A DNA stretch of 64,000 nucleotides. Origin: Anthoceros angustus (taxonomy: Eukaryota > Streptophyta > Anthocerotopsida > Anthocerotales > Anthocerotaceae). The position numbers were made by a program, and so were the translations under genes. Position 1 is the stretch's first letter; each line of letters begins with the position of its first letter. The stretch lies in contig VJWM01000134.1 in the NCBI GenBank assembly GCA_010909165.1, forward strand, positions 661,812 to 725,811, written 5' to 3'. This document shows positions 33,901-45,324 of the stretch, in pieces. Below the pieces are notes generated by a model. It was not told the origin of the DNA, ran no database searches, and saw only the letters and a program-made list of their open reading frames with translations.

Positions 33901-35575
33901 CACGGTGGGGACCGGAGTTTTTCGACATTTTGCGGCTTCGTGGGACCTTTGGGCATGGAGGTGAGCATGGTCCGGAGGCTAGCAGGAGCTCTTGTTTAAA
34001 AGTGCTTGCATGTTGGAGGGCTTGTGGGGCAGGTTGAGACTTGTGTGGACTTGGGCCTCGAGCGGTGATGCCCATTGTGAACATGTTATCTTTGGAGGTG
34101 GTCGATTTCTTTTCTCGGTGCTCAAGGATGTCTGACGGAGATGACTTCTGAGCAGGACGACCTTTGAGGCATGCACCGGGCCGAAGACATGTTCGTTGCG
34201 GCACGGTCACGGAGGTGTCTTTTTGCAGACGAGCTAGCGTACACCTTCATAGACAGCGTGTTCTTTGGTGAGCGAATTGTGGTGTTTAAGTACCATTGAT
34301 GCGGGAGGACGGCTCCCACAGCCATGGCGTGCGGCGGACATTGCTCCTTCCATTGTATGACTCGAGAGGACACTATGTGCGGCGGTCTTGACGCCATTTC
34401 TCACAACACGGTTTATGGCATGGCCTAGCCGATTCTTAGAACCATTGTGAGGAAGGTCGTTGTGTGATGTGTGATGTCGAGTTGGGAGTGTGGACTACAT
34501 GTTTAAAATGCCATCCCATTGGTAATTATTGATGAGCAAATTGCGTGTTCATTATGCGGTGTTGGATGTGAGTATGTGGGGCGAATCGGTGGCTTGTGCA
34601 CACAAAGGAGGCGAATTAATGCACCAGCTGGCAGAGGACAACGTAACGGCGCGTGCGGTATCTTAAGGCAGCGGCGCGGTGAGCGGCCGGTGCCTGCAGG
34701 TGTGGGCATCGCGATGCGGCCTATTCAATTTCAGCGGAAGGGAAGAGTCCATACTTGGTTGAGGGACTCCATTCTCTGGCGAGTCAGAGTTGTGAAATCG
34801 TGGAGCCATGGCGGGTCATCAGGCGAAGCGGCGGCGTCGGCGCAACTGTGTCGGCAACCTATGGGTGAAGGACGCCATCTTGTGGGGCGGTCGGTGCGGT
34901 AGTGGGTGTGCAAGTCCATGAGGGGCGTGGGAGAAGGGCAAAGGCTCGGGAGGGTGAAAACATTCATTGAGCAGGAATGAAGTCTGCAGGCGTTGGCTCT
35001 CGCGGTTGGTTTTGCGGGTTAGGGGCCAGGTAGCAGTGGATGCGTTGGGCGGAAGCGAGGCGCCTGGCGTGGGATGAGGATGGCGGCGGGGGGCAGCATT
35101 CCGCGGGGATGGCCATGAACAAGGCAATCCGTCCATGCCCGATGTTGGGCAGCTTGGGGCGACATTCGGTGGCAAGAGGATGGGCCAGGGGACATGGTCG
35201 AGCATATCTTGGAGGTAGATTGGAGGAGGCAAGGGCTGGGATTGGACTCGTGGGTGGTTTTTGGTGCGTGCAGGATGGAACCATGCGGAAGTGGAGGATG
35301 CCCCGGATGAGAGGTGGGCAATGCAGTTGTGGGCGGGCGGGGTTGCGGCATGCAGGGATACCAATTCAGCATGGACATTTCAATTAGGAGCTGCGAGACA
35401 AGAGCTGCGGCAGCGGCGGATTGGTGGGTTGGCGGGTCCAACGGAAGGACAAGGGATGAAGGCGATGGCGGCGTTGAGCGATGCTACAATGGTGGTGTGG
35501 TGAGGCGATGCTGGAAGTCATCTTGTGCTTGAGTGGCGATGGTGCGACCCGGTGTGCGATGCGATTCGATCTCGG
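30966..35575. other. No gene recognised
   Basis: About 4.6 kb. The first 200 bp are AT-rich; from about 31180 it is GC-rich, and from about 33600 the + strand is notably G-rich. Frames such as 31894-32664 (256 codons) lack recognisable domains and overlap equally long frames on the other strand. Probably decayed repeat sequence. Confidence 0.45.
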
Positions 35576-36483
35576 TGTGGCGGGACTTTATTTGGCGATG
35601 TGACCCGGCGCGCCTAATCCGTGTCGTTGTAGGAAGAAGTCCGTTCCCAAGGGAATGATAGGCCTGCCATCGCTTGTGTGATTCACCGCTCTTAGCGCCT
35701 GCCTCAAGACACACATACTCCTAACTACTCACAACGTTCAGACAGCCCAGATGGCTAAACGTTTAGGGACCCGTCTCTCAGATCGCTCACATACATCCTC
35801 ACATCCGCCTTTCCTCTCTCTCTCACGCTACACTCTTCGCCTTAGAAAAGACGCTGGTTACGCAGCCCCGACCTCCTCGCTGCCGGCCTCTCCGCCCGGC
35901 TCTACACGCCTCCCGAGTTCCTCCGGCTCACGCTGCCAAATTGCTCTCGGACCGCTCGCACGAGTCACCGTCACCCTTCCCCGCACACCACAACGCTAAG
36001 TCCGCCACCGGACCTTGATCAATCTCCCGAGTGCGCTCGCCTGACTCAGACTCACGTTAGCAAGAAGACTCACAAAGGTCCGCAAGAACGCGCATCAACA
36101 CCAAGAGAAAGATGCTTTACTAGCGACCTCGGCCCTCTTATCTGCGCCCAAGGTGGCGTCTTTATTACCCCTATTCGAAACATAGCCAGCTCGGTATACC
36201 CTAATCGGCCGCCTATCCTATCCCTATCTCCTTCGCCGACGTGGAAGGTCCTGGCCCCGCCGGAATGGGTGGTCCAATCCCGACAGCTTGTGGTGCACCC
36301 AATCGGATGATCCGTGAGGCGGGCCCCTCCTCTCCCTAATCCTCGTTCGGCGGTCGACAACCGCCGCTACCACGACGTCATCCTCCTGGCCTCCAGGTCC
36401 TTCGCCGGCCACCACCATCGGCTCCCCTAGCGTAAGTCAAGGGGCTCCTCCCATCAGCCGGCCCCTCGAGGTCTGCCTCGACT

Positions 36484-36625
36484 CGAACTTGGAGTCCGGC
36501 TTATTTCCTGGGTCCGCCGGCCAGGTCCGACCTGTCGGGTCCGGACCTTGGTCCTCCGGACTGGTCCGGACTTATTACCGAGGTCCGGACTGTGGTCCGG
36601 CCTCCCTCCCACAAAGTCCGGACTC
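36484..36625. repeat. TCCGGAC minisatellite in LTR 1
   Basis: At least six GTCCGGAC/GGTCCGG boxes within 140 bp. The same cluster, with different spacings, is in LTR 2 (46255-46400) and LTR 3 (55955-56112). Confidence 0.8.
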
Positions 36626-38084
36626 ACGCCCCGGGTTTCCTCCCTCACGGACTCCTCCGTGGCTCTCCTCAAGTCCTCCACTGCTCCCGATCGCCTGGTG
36701 ACTCCTTGTTGGCCCCTCCTTCCATGGTGAGGTGCGGGTGCTTACCACCGCATCCGCCTCCTCGCTCGCCTCCTGCTCCTCCGCCGCCTCCCGTCATCTC
36801 CAAACAGGGCCACTAGGGTCCTGTCTTTGTCCCGTGGCCTTCATCTCCTTGAGCCTTCCGTGGGTCCGTCCGCTTGCGCCGCCGAGGCTTCTACCGCCTT
36901 GAGCTCCGTGGTAATAGGCAAAGTCCGAATCGACTTGTTGAATTGCCTCTTCCACGTGTGCCCGAGCACCCGATACTCCCTCCGCCATAAGTGTTCGGGG
37001 CGGGGCCTTGTTGGGCCACCTCCGCCAGATTGGGTGGGTGTATCACGCGAGGCTACAAGGCGGCCTCGGTCACCTCTGCTGCCACTGCTGCTCGCCCAGC
37101 TCGCTTCTCCATCGCCACCATTCCGCCATAGCGCAGCTGCTCCCTTCCGCCTTTCTCATGGACCAGCAGCTTCTTCTGCCCAGTGCTCGCCTCCGCTCAT
37201 TCTCGGCCTTTAGCGCCTCCTCTCCAGGCCGACCTCCGTCCGACTCGGACTTCCTCCCCCTTCAGTAGCTGGCAACGCCCAACTCGATAGTCGCCGATTT
37301 TCCTCCGTCTTGACGGAGCCGAGGCACTCTCGTGCTCGAGGTCGTGGATTCTCTCGTTGAGAATCACCCGCCGCCCGACGCATCTTGGAGTTGTAGCTCC
37401 AGGTCCTGCTGCCTCCATCCGCCGCCGCCCTTCTACCTCTCTGCACTGACTGAGATCCCCTATCTCCCGAGTGCCGCCCTTGCTCGCCTCCATAGCCACT
37501 GCGGCCTTCGAGTTAGCCTCCGTCATACTGACTCTTCCACCGGCCCGATCACGTCTGTAGTGATCCTGCCTTTGCCGCTCCGACCTTCGCCTTTACTGGC
37601 CTCGCCCACTTGGCCCCTCTGGCCGGGCCGCCTCCGAGTCCAGCTCTCTGCTTGTGCGGGCCTCTTAGCCTCTGCTGCGCTTCCCCTCTTCGCAAAGGTC
37701 CTCCGCGCTTGGGCCTCTGAGCTTGCTTCACTGTCGCAACAAGAACCTTGGCCCGGTCCCTGAACCGCCTGGCCTGCTCCGCCACCCGGCGTTCCCTTCC
37801 TCGATCCGAGCGAGGACTCCGCCTTTTCCTTTGCCCCTCCGCCTTCACTTGCTCTTGAGTTCCACCATCCTCCTCCGGGTGGCCTCCACTTCACAGGTCT
37901 TCTCCACTGTACTACGAGACCCCAAAGCATTCCGTCCATGACGGTAGCTGACTCGCCGTGTTTCTTCCACCGCACCGGTGAGGCCCCACAAAGTCCGTAG
38001 TGGGAGCCGGCATTTCTCGGTCCAAGGACCTCCATACCGCAGTCCGAGTAAGTCCGACTGGGTTCTCGGACCTAATCGGGACCC

Positions 38085-39382
38085 TCAGTCCCGAGTGGTG
38101 AGTCTCACCTCTTGGCCCTCTTGGCCTCTAACTCCTTTGTGCCCTCTTTCTCCGGGCTCGGAGGAGGTGAGGGGTCCGGAGCAAGCTCTTGCCCCTTCCG
38201 CAGGGACTGCCTGGTGGGGCGCTGCCTGACCTCCGCCTCCTTGGGCCACGTCCCTTCGCCTCCTTACCGCCTCTTGACCTCTTGCCACTCCGCAAGGTGG
38301 GTAAGGGTACCGCACCGAGGCCGCGTTGGTAGGCGGCACCGTCCCGCCTCGGCTCCCGAGTTCCGGGCTCGCGCCGTCGTGGTTGTTGGTCGTTCCGGCT
38401 GCCGAGCGCCAACGCCTCCCAGACTCCCTCCTGCTGCCGCCCGAGGGCACCAAAAGGAGGAAGGGGAATCGCCTCCCAAACTTGGGTGGTGAGGGGTTCG
38501 CCTGACGTATGGAGTCCGGAATCCTCCGGCCCTCCTCCCGAGTCCGCTTGGTCTTGAAGGCGACCCCCACCTCAGGCGCCCTTGCACGCTCTACCCAGGG
38601 CCTCCACCTCCCGAGCGCCGCCTGCTCTCCCTCCTTCAGAGCTCGAAATGTCCCCATACATGAATCGTATGGGGTCACCGATGGCGAGGCTTCGCTCCTT
38701 AGCTTGCGTGCCTCGATCAACCGGCGATAATCCTTCCCGCCTTCCTCACTGAGCGCATGCAGAATACCAACAGTTATCACCAAGGTGATCCACCTTGGTG
38801 AGCAGTTCCAATGGACAATGATCCGGGCTACCGCCTTACTTGTCCATCGGATATCAACCATCCGTTGGTTGTCCGCTGCGTGCCTCGATCGCCGGCCGTG
38901 GCCCTATCTTCCCGCCTTAAGGGGCTGCACCACGCCCCTTCTTCCTCCTTGGGCGGTTGTAGGCCATCCTCGGGACCTCCAAGGTCCATCGCCTCGGTCC
39001 TCCGGAGGTTCTTGGATCGGACCTCCTTGTTGATCGCCACAGATCTTCCCGGCAAACTCCGGACTAGAGTAGCGTTGTCAAAGGTCAGACCATTTGGAAC
39101 ACGCCCAGATGCCACTCGCCACCCCCGCTTCCTCCACCCGGCCCAAGTCCGGATAGCGCCGGTCACAATGTTGCGCTCCACGAGGTCCATGGCTCCCAGA
39201 CTCCGTCGGCTTTTGGGTGCCATTGCTTTCTCCTCCTCTTGTTGTAGGCTGGCGTCGTGGCACGATGTTCCTCCTTCGCACCGCTCCAACCTTGACGCGC
39301 GCCACGCCTGTGCCGGGCGCCCAAAAGATAGCGCCAGAGCCGGATTGCGGAGCGCAAGGACCGTGAGGATTGTCGAGGTCAC
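38085..39382 (-). pseudogene. Sense-strand ORF fragments inside gypsy LTR 1
   Basis: Two overlapping frames: 38828-39382 (contains APKSRRSLGAMDLVERNIVT and NGLTFDNATLVRSLP) and 38085-38861 (contains VARIIVHW and SVTPYDSCMGTFRALKEGE). Equivalent stretches, in part with the same residues, are in LTR 2 (48714-49007, 47930-48478) and LTR 3 (58319-58750, 57293-58039). The protein is not recognised. A further helical segment (ILNERIHDLEHESASAPSRR) is at about 37280-37375. Whether this was ever one protein cannot be decided from these broken copies. Confidence 0.4.
38777..38801. other. Perfect 11-bp hairpin in LTR 1
   Basis: Arm TCACCAAGGTG, three-base loop ATC, arm CACCTTGGTGA. Conserved in LTR 2 (48569-48593) and LTR 3 (58169-58193) although neighbouring sequence carries indels. 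Confidence 0.8.
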
Positions 39383-39851
39383 AGCAAAATGACCTCCTCC
39401 TTGGCCGCCAGGAAGTAACTGGCGGAAGGCGCCTGTCCGAATCGCTGTGGGTGCATGGCTTACTCGACCCTACGCCCGCTTACTGCCTTACGCCGCCGCG
39501 TGCCCGCGGGCGTGAATCTATAACGGCCTGCAAGGTTACGGCCCCGCACTGCATGCCCGACCTCCACTCGTGCCGCCCACGTGGCGCCGCCCGTCCCTCA
39601 CGCCTCTCCTAGGTTACTTTCACTGGCGTACTTATCCTATTTTGACTGAGTGGGTTCCGGACTTATCCGTTACTCCGTAGTCCGGAGCTTGCCATAGTGG
39701 TACCGGGGTCCGTTGTTCACTCCAGTCCGAGTATACTCCGAGCCTCGTCCAAGCGCTACCCCAATTTATTCCTCCTTTTCCCTTTATTTATCCTTCAATC
39801 CTAAAAACAAAACCCTACTTATTTCTAACTCCCGGAAGTGCATAGCCCACA

Positions 39852-39868
39852 TACTCCCTTCATCTCAT
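39852..39868 (-). other. Gypsy polypurine tract, internal domain 1
   Basis: On the - strand ATGAGATGAAGGGAGTA directly precedes the LTR start TGTGGGC. The equivalent in domain 2 is at about 49611-49628. Confidence 0.65.
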
Positions 39869-39879
39869 ACGCCTCCGCC

Positions 39880-41000
39880 AACACTAAGCATGATACTTCA
39901 CCCGCCACCCGTCACCCGAGTGGGCAGCTCTCCATCTAGTCGCCGTAACGGACCCGTTGTCATATACTTGCACCACTTGGTACGGACCCATCCATCTCGT
40001 GAAGTTTGGAAAATGCATGTGACGACTATCATAAAGGAGGGCCAGGTCCCTTCCTTTACATACTCGATTCGCATCGATCGTGCCAAATCTTGTGGTTTTG
40101 CACTGCATCTTCACTGAGCTTCTTCCTGTCCTCGTGGCCGACAAACCCCAAGAGTCGCCGAGCTGGCTTTCCTCCTCCGCCTCCCTTCCATCATTACTCG
40201 AAAAGTGGGCACTTCAAACTCCACGGCAGGAGAGTGTCCGTAGGTCAAGTAAGGGTCCGTTGTGTGGTCACCTTCTCTCTGTCAACGCCCACGATGGCCT
40301 ATCCTCATGGGCGTAGTTCACTGTGAGTTTATTCGGGATCCTGCAGGATGAGCCCATTTGTCTTCTCTGTCGACCCATTGGCCTTAGGATTGTAGGGTGC
40401 CGTCTTGCGATGATTGATGCGAAATACTCCGTCATGGCGGCCACCACATCATTAAGGAAATGGGTTCCCCTATCACTTACCAAGCGCGGACATCCGTCGG
40501 GGTTATGATGTTCTCGCAGAATTTGGCCACGGTATTTGGAGTCCGTTCTTGCCACCGCCTCTACCCACCGTGCGAGTCCGTTGCCACCGGGATGTATCTC
40601 CTTTGTGTGTGTCTTGTCGTAGGTCGATAGGTCCAACAAAGTCAATACCCCACTTTTCGAAGGTGCCAATATCGGTACTAGCGGCCACCGTGTCGTCGGG
40701 GTTGGCTTCCGATCCGACAAGCATCACACTTCTTCACAAACCGGGTGGGTGTCCCCATACATTGTTGGCCACGTATCCGCTTCAAAATCTTTTGGTGGTG
40801 ACTGTCTTGCGTAGTGTCCACCCCAATCGTGCATTCCTCGACGACCGCTCCTGTCTCTGCCGGTTGCAAGTACCTTCGCTCTACTCCGCCCTAATTTGAA
40901 CACACACCGTTGTACATTCTCAAGGGTCGAGCATAGTGCACGAATGCCTCCTCTCCACGAGTCGATTTTCGGAAGCTCCATTCCCAGGTACCGCCTATTT
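39880..41000 (-). pseudogene. Gypsy integrase remnant, internal domain 1
   Basis: Core pieces WGIDFVGPI (near 40640), SDRGTHFLNDVVAAMTEYF (near 40430-40490) and the C-terminal RWMGPYQVVQVYDNGSV (near 39950-40000). They lie in different frames. The sequence ends soon after, without a chromodomain. Confidence 0.8.
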
Positions 41001-41149
41001 CTTCGTGAGGTCGGACGGCAGCGCCCTCCCTTCTCCGCTCGCTAAGGCCGCGCTCGTAGCTTGGGGTTCTGGGCTCCTCCGGTTGTACTTTCTGCGGCAA
41101 CCAATGTCTCATCCGGAACGCATCTTCCGATCTCTCAACACCGCCTGTT

Positions 41150-41500
41150 TTCAATCGTGAAATCGCATTTTGGTGCCGCCTCCCTTGTCTTGTTTCCACT
41201 TAACGTGAACTCCTGCAGCAACAATATCCACCTTGCTATCCGTCCCAGTGTCCTTTTATTCACCGGATGCGCCAAAGTGGTCTACATAGAACACAAACTC
41301 ACTAGGTAGGTAGTGTCGAATTTCTTGACGATATACCATACCCGGCTTGGCCTCTGTAGTTGTGTATTTTCGTTCAGCGTGGTGAGCTGTCGTCCGTAGT
41401 ACGGATAATCCGCTTGTCGTCCTTCCCGGCTCAAGACTACTCCGATAGCAAAGCGGACACTACTACATACATGAAATTTCTGCTCGATCCGGTCCTCTTA
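41150..41500 (-). pseudogene. Gypsy RNase H remnant, internal domain 1
   Basis: Frameshifted - strand pieces correspond to the better preserved copy at 51000-51212: a VDVSAFAIGVV-like start, HHAERKYTTTE, and LLPGEFVFYVDH. The order relative to RT and integrase is correct. Confidence 0.65.
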
Positions 41501-41639
41501 GAACCGTGCGCCACCAAGGTGTTCTCAGAATCCGAAGGCCTCCTCTCGCTCGTGACGGTCCAAACCTCCTCCTTCCGCAGAGTTCAACTTAGCCGCTCTT
41601 CGCAAAGTCCTTAATAAACCGGCGGTAGTATCCCACCAT

Positions 41640-42350
41640 TCCTGTGAAACCTCACTCCTTTAGGTTCGTTGGGGAGAGATGACCGGACCTTGTCTGGTCC
41701 ACCTCGATTCCACCGACACCCGATGTCCCAGAAGATTCCCTCCGTCATTCCAAAGTAGCATTTCTCGGTGTAGGCTCAATTGAGTCTGGCGCTCAAGCAC
41801 CTTCTTAGATGCCCAAGGTGTTTGTCCCGCTCCCCATGCACACAAAATCATCCAGAATATCTCCATGAAGTCCCTCGGAAGTCACGGAAGACGCGTTGGT
41901 CACCATACGCATGAAGCGACCACAGGCGCTCCGGTCATCCCAAAGGCACTTCTCTTGTAGGCAAACGCATTCCCACTCGTAGTGAAGGTCGTCTTGTCCC
42001 ATCGACTCCCTTAGGTGCAATTGGTTATATCCGAGTAGCCATCCGGAAGGAGTAAGTAGTCCGTCCACCACCTTGTCCAAAATGTCGTCTGAATGGCATC
42101 GGAAGTGGTCCTTCTCCGGCGTTGAGCTTCCTCCAATCTTGGCATACCGAATTTGTCTGGCTGTTTCTTGGGAACCACCACAATCAGCGACCCACTTTGT
42201 GTGATGGGGAAAATGATGCCTCCGGTACTTATCAAGGACCTCCTTCACCTTGATCGAATACTTGGGGTTGAGCTTGTATTGTCGGATTCGGCACCGCTCC
42301 GGCTTCAAATCGATCTTATGCTCCCACTTCTTGAATGCCCTTCATGTCCG
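41640..42350 (-). pseudogene. Gypsy reverse transcriptase remnant, internal domain 1
   Basis: Readable motifs on the - strand: LNPKYSIKVKEVLDKYR, IVVVPKKQPDKFG, a KDHF region, GYNQLHLRES, and the catalytic DILDDF near 41840. Several frameshifts separate them. Confidence 0.85.
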
Positions 42351-42719
42351 TGACCTTGAAGGCGAACACCTCAAAACTCCCCAGTGCTTTAGTCCTTCCA
42401 GTCCGGAGGCATGCCTTTCTTAAACTTGAATTTGCTGGCCGGACCTCCACTTCTTCCACGTCGTCCGGGTTCACTGCCTCTCTCTGCTGCGGCCCAAACC
42501 CTCGTCCTCCTCTCGGGATCGTCCTCTCGCATCCCCATTCTCGAAGAGCTCGTCGGAGGTGAATCGTGTTACTCCTTCGATGTCCGCTTTTCCTTGGTCC
42601 GACTCTTCACTCCCCCCGGGTCCGACCTCCTCTTCACTTCCTTCCTCCGGCCCGTTGTAGGCGCGTTTACAAAACAATCAACACTTCCGCACCAAAGGCA
42701 TCCATGAGTCCATCTCCTC

Positions 42720-43240
42720 CTCAGCGGATCTTGGCGGGGTACGCCTCCTCGGAACTATCTTGTTCGCCGCTGGAGTCCTCCAGAGGTATACCCTCGGTAG
42801 TGCTCGTTCCACAATAGGTGTCCTTGCTCCGGTGATAGCAACCCTCCTTCTCGCACCTTAGGGTCCCACCCACCGGCTTGAAGTGAATCTCCTTCCTTCC
42901 AAAGTGTAGCTTGCAGGCCAACCCCATGGCCGCCCAAAGAAACACCTCATACCCTAATGGTCCGGCGGTTTGATCACAACAAAATCCGGTTTGTAGGGTG
43001 CACGCTAATGGTGGCCAAGACTCGGTTAACTCCCCACGGGATCTCTTCTTGACATGTCCGCCATTCTCGAGTCTTCGTTGAGGGTTGGATGTGAAGCCCA
43101 ATTTTCGTGCCGTGGCTTGTGATGAGGTTGACTCGGACCCGTGTCCAACGGTACATCCTTGATGATACATCCAATCTCCACTTGTACCACCCTGGGTCCG
43201 TATGGGACACCACCCTCACTTCCACTGCTACCCTTCACGG
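42720..43240 (-). pseudogene. Gypsy aspartic protease remnant, internal domain 1
   Basis: IIKDVPLDTG near 43136-43165 has the retropepsin D-T-G with preceding hydrophobics. Further segments (RRLENGGHVKKRS, PLGYEVFLWAAMGLA) follow in other frames. Confidence 0.65.
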
Positions 43241-43399
43241 CTTTGGTGCTCCGCCGAGGTGGGTTTCCTAACGGCCCGACGGACCTCTTGCCGGATTTGG
43301 GTTATCCTCGTGTCGAAAGGACACAAGGTCCGATTCATCATCGTCCGCCACATTAAAGGCGAGGCTTCTACCCCAATCGAGGATCCTGCTGGCCCTCAT

Positions 43400-45260
43400 C
43401 CTCTCCGGATCACTTGTGTTCGGTATTCTCCGGATGCTTGCGCATTTCCTCCTGCAACATCTCGGTCACCTCCGGACTCGTCCGTGGAAATCCGCCGCGG
43501 AGGCACTGCCCTTCTCCCTCCCCTGCATCGGGAGAACTTCCTTGGGTAATCCCTCCGAGCTGCCGCCCTCCTTCATCGGTCGGATCCTCTGCTGGTATTT
43601 CCGTTTGATTGCCTTCCTCGGCGCGTGACGCTTCTCGATCTTGTTCTTCTTCAACTGGCGCCTTTCTCGCCCTTCCTTCCTGGCCACAGTAGACACCTCC
43701 AAGATTTCCACCCGACTCCCTTCCTTCGACACCCCACCGTACCTTCTTGTTCTTTTCCATCTCGTACCTCTGGGAATCTCTTCCCACTCCGCCAATCGAG
43801 CATCTTGACTTGCCGTGTGCCTCTTAGGTGGTGGCGTTGGTGGTCGGGGTTCTCCGCTTGGTGTGGCATATCGCCCTTGTGCGGGGTTGGGACATAGCGC
43901 ATCGCCATATATGCCCACCGCCACACCCGCTCAAGTCCCCATTACACCTCCTGGAGTACGGACACGCGTTGGAGTAATGGCGGATTCCAGTTCCAGACCA
44001 CGGCCGTCGGAGGATACGAAGGGCTCCCATGCGGTCTTTGCATCGGTGGGGCTCGTTGTATTGTGGACCTCCGGTTGGCGGATACATGGTTTTGGGATAT
44101 CGCGCCCGAGGGGCTTCTGCACTGATAGGCCTCTTCCCATTGCTCCTCGGCCTCCTCCTCGTATTCGTAGTCCACTTGATGCACCGGCCTTGAGGCGGTT
44201 GGATTCGAATGGCCGTGCGGCACACGACACCAGATGCGTCGCACCGTAGTCGGTGTTTTCCGCGCTCTCGGTCCTTAACTGGTTTATCGCGGTCCTCCTC
44301 TCTTTATCACTTTTCCGGTCCTCCCGGACTGCCACCTCCTTTGAGGGAGTCGGGTCCGTGGAGCTTCTGACCCGTGTCACCACCTCCTTCTTACCCCGCT
44401 TCTTTTTAGCCGGGCTTTCTTGCTCTTCTTCTTGGGATACTCTTCCTAGAGACCTCCGTCTCTTCTTGGACGATCGCCTCCTCCAAGACACCTCCGATTG
44501 GTCTTCCTCCTCCTCCTCAAGACTCTTCCTCCTGAGTCCCGAACCCCGCTTCTTCTTCTTCTTGCCTCCTTGAGCGGATTTCTTTATCCTCGATGTAGCG
44601 ATTCCTCGTAGTTTTCGGCCGCTCGACCGCCTTGCCCACGTCCTTCTCGGCGGCAGGACGTGCTGCCATGGGTTTGGCTAGACCGCGAACCACCGTACCG
44701 CTTGCATCGTGGTTGGATGCCGATCCTCGGGCATAGAACTCGATGTACGAGCCTTTTCTCCTTCTTCCCTCGCTTGATTTTCCAACTTTGATAATACATA
44801 CCCCTCTGGTCGATCCTCGAAACCGTTCTAAGAAGGCATTTTCAAAGCTTCAAACGAGGCGGGGGGCATTCTCCTGGTCGGTACTTTCTCCGATATTGAG
44901 CTTGCCCTCTGAGAACCCCTTGGAAAAGCTGGATGAGTCACTCCCTCTGAAGTTGGCTTTGGACACGAAGTCCTCCACAAAGGTCTCCGCATCCGCTCCT
45001 TCTTCCCTCCGAATATGGAGTACGCTTGTTTGGTCGAGTAGGGGCCATGGCTGCCGCCATCGGGTTAGGCGTGTCCCTACCTTCTTCCGCCCCTCCCCTC
45101 GTACACTCGTCTTGGTCCGACAATTCGACGTTCTCCTCCTCCGATCGACGGTGCTCTCGTTGGGTTTGACGCTCTCCTCTCCTCGGCTCGGAGAGCACGC
45201 GAGGTGACCACCCGATCCTCCCGACGGTTCACTCTTGACCGCCGCTCGACCGCCACGCAT
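43400..45260 (-). pseudogene. gag: Gypsy gag remnant, internal domain 1
   Basis: Charged, Lys/Glu/Arg-rich frames on the - strand with TFVEDFVSKANF near 44950, upstream of protease in element order. The domain is assigned by position and composition; no clear CCHC knuckle was found. Confidence 0.6.
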
Positions 45261-45305
45261 TCACTTACCTTCTCTTCCTAAGGGCGCACTGCGGCACACC
45301 GATTT

Positions 45306-45324
45306 CATTCCCGCACGGCCAAAA
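45306..45324 (-). other. Gypsy primer-binding site, internal domain 1
   Basis: On the - strand TTTTGGCCGTGCGGGAATG follows the LTR end CCACA. It resembles the TGGCGCCGTTGCCGGGG-type site of Athila/Tat elements with bases missing. Domain 2 has TTTTGGCCGTTGCGGGAAT (55028-55046). Confidence 0.6.

Larger units (their letters stand above)
35576..39851 (-). repeat. Gypsy LTR 1 (3' LTR of the left element)
   Basis: 4276 bp. On the - strand it begins TGTGGGCTATGCAC and ends CCGCCACA. It is unusually long for an LTR and contains - strand ORF fragments at 38085-38861 and 38828-39382. Confidence 0.85.
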
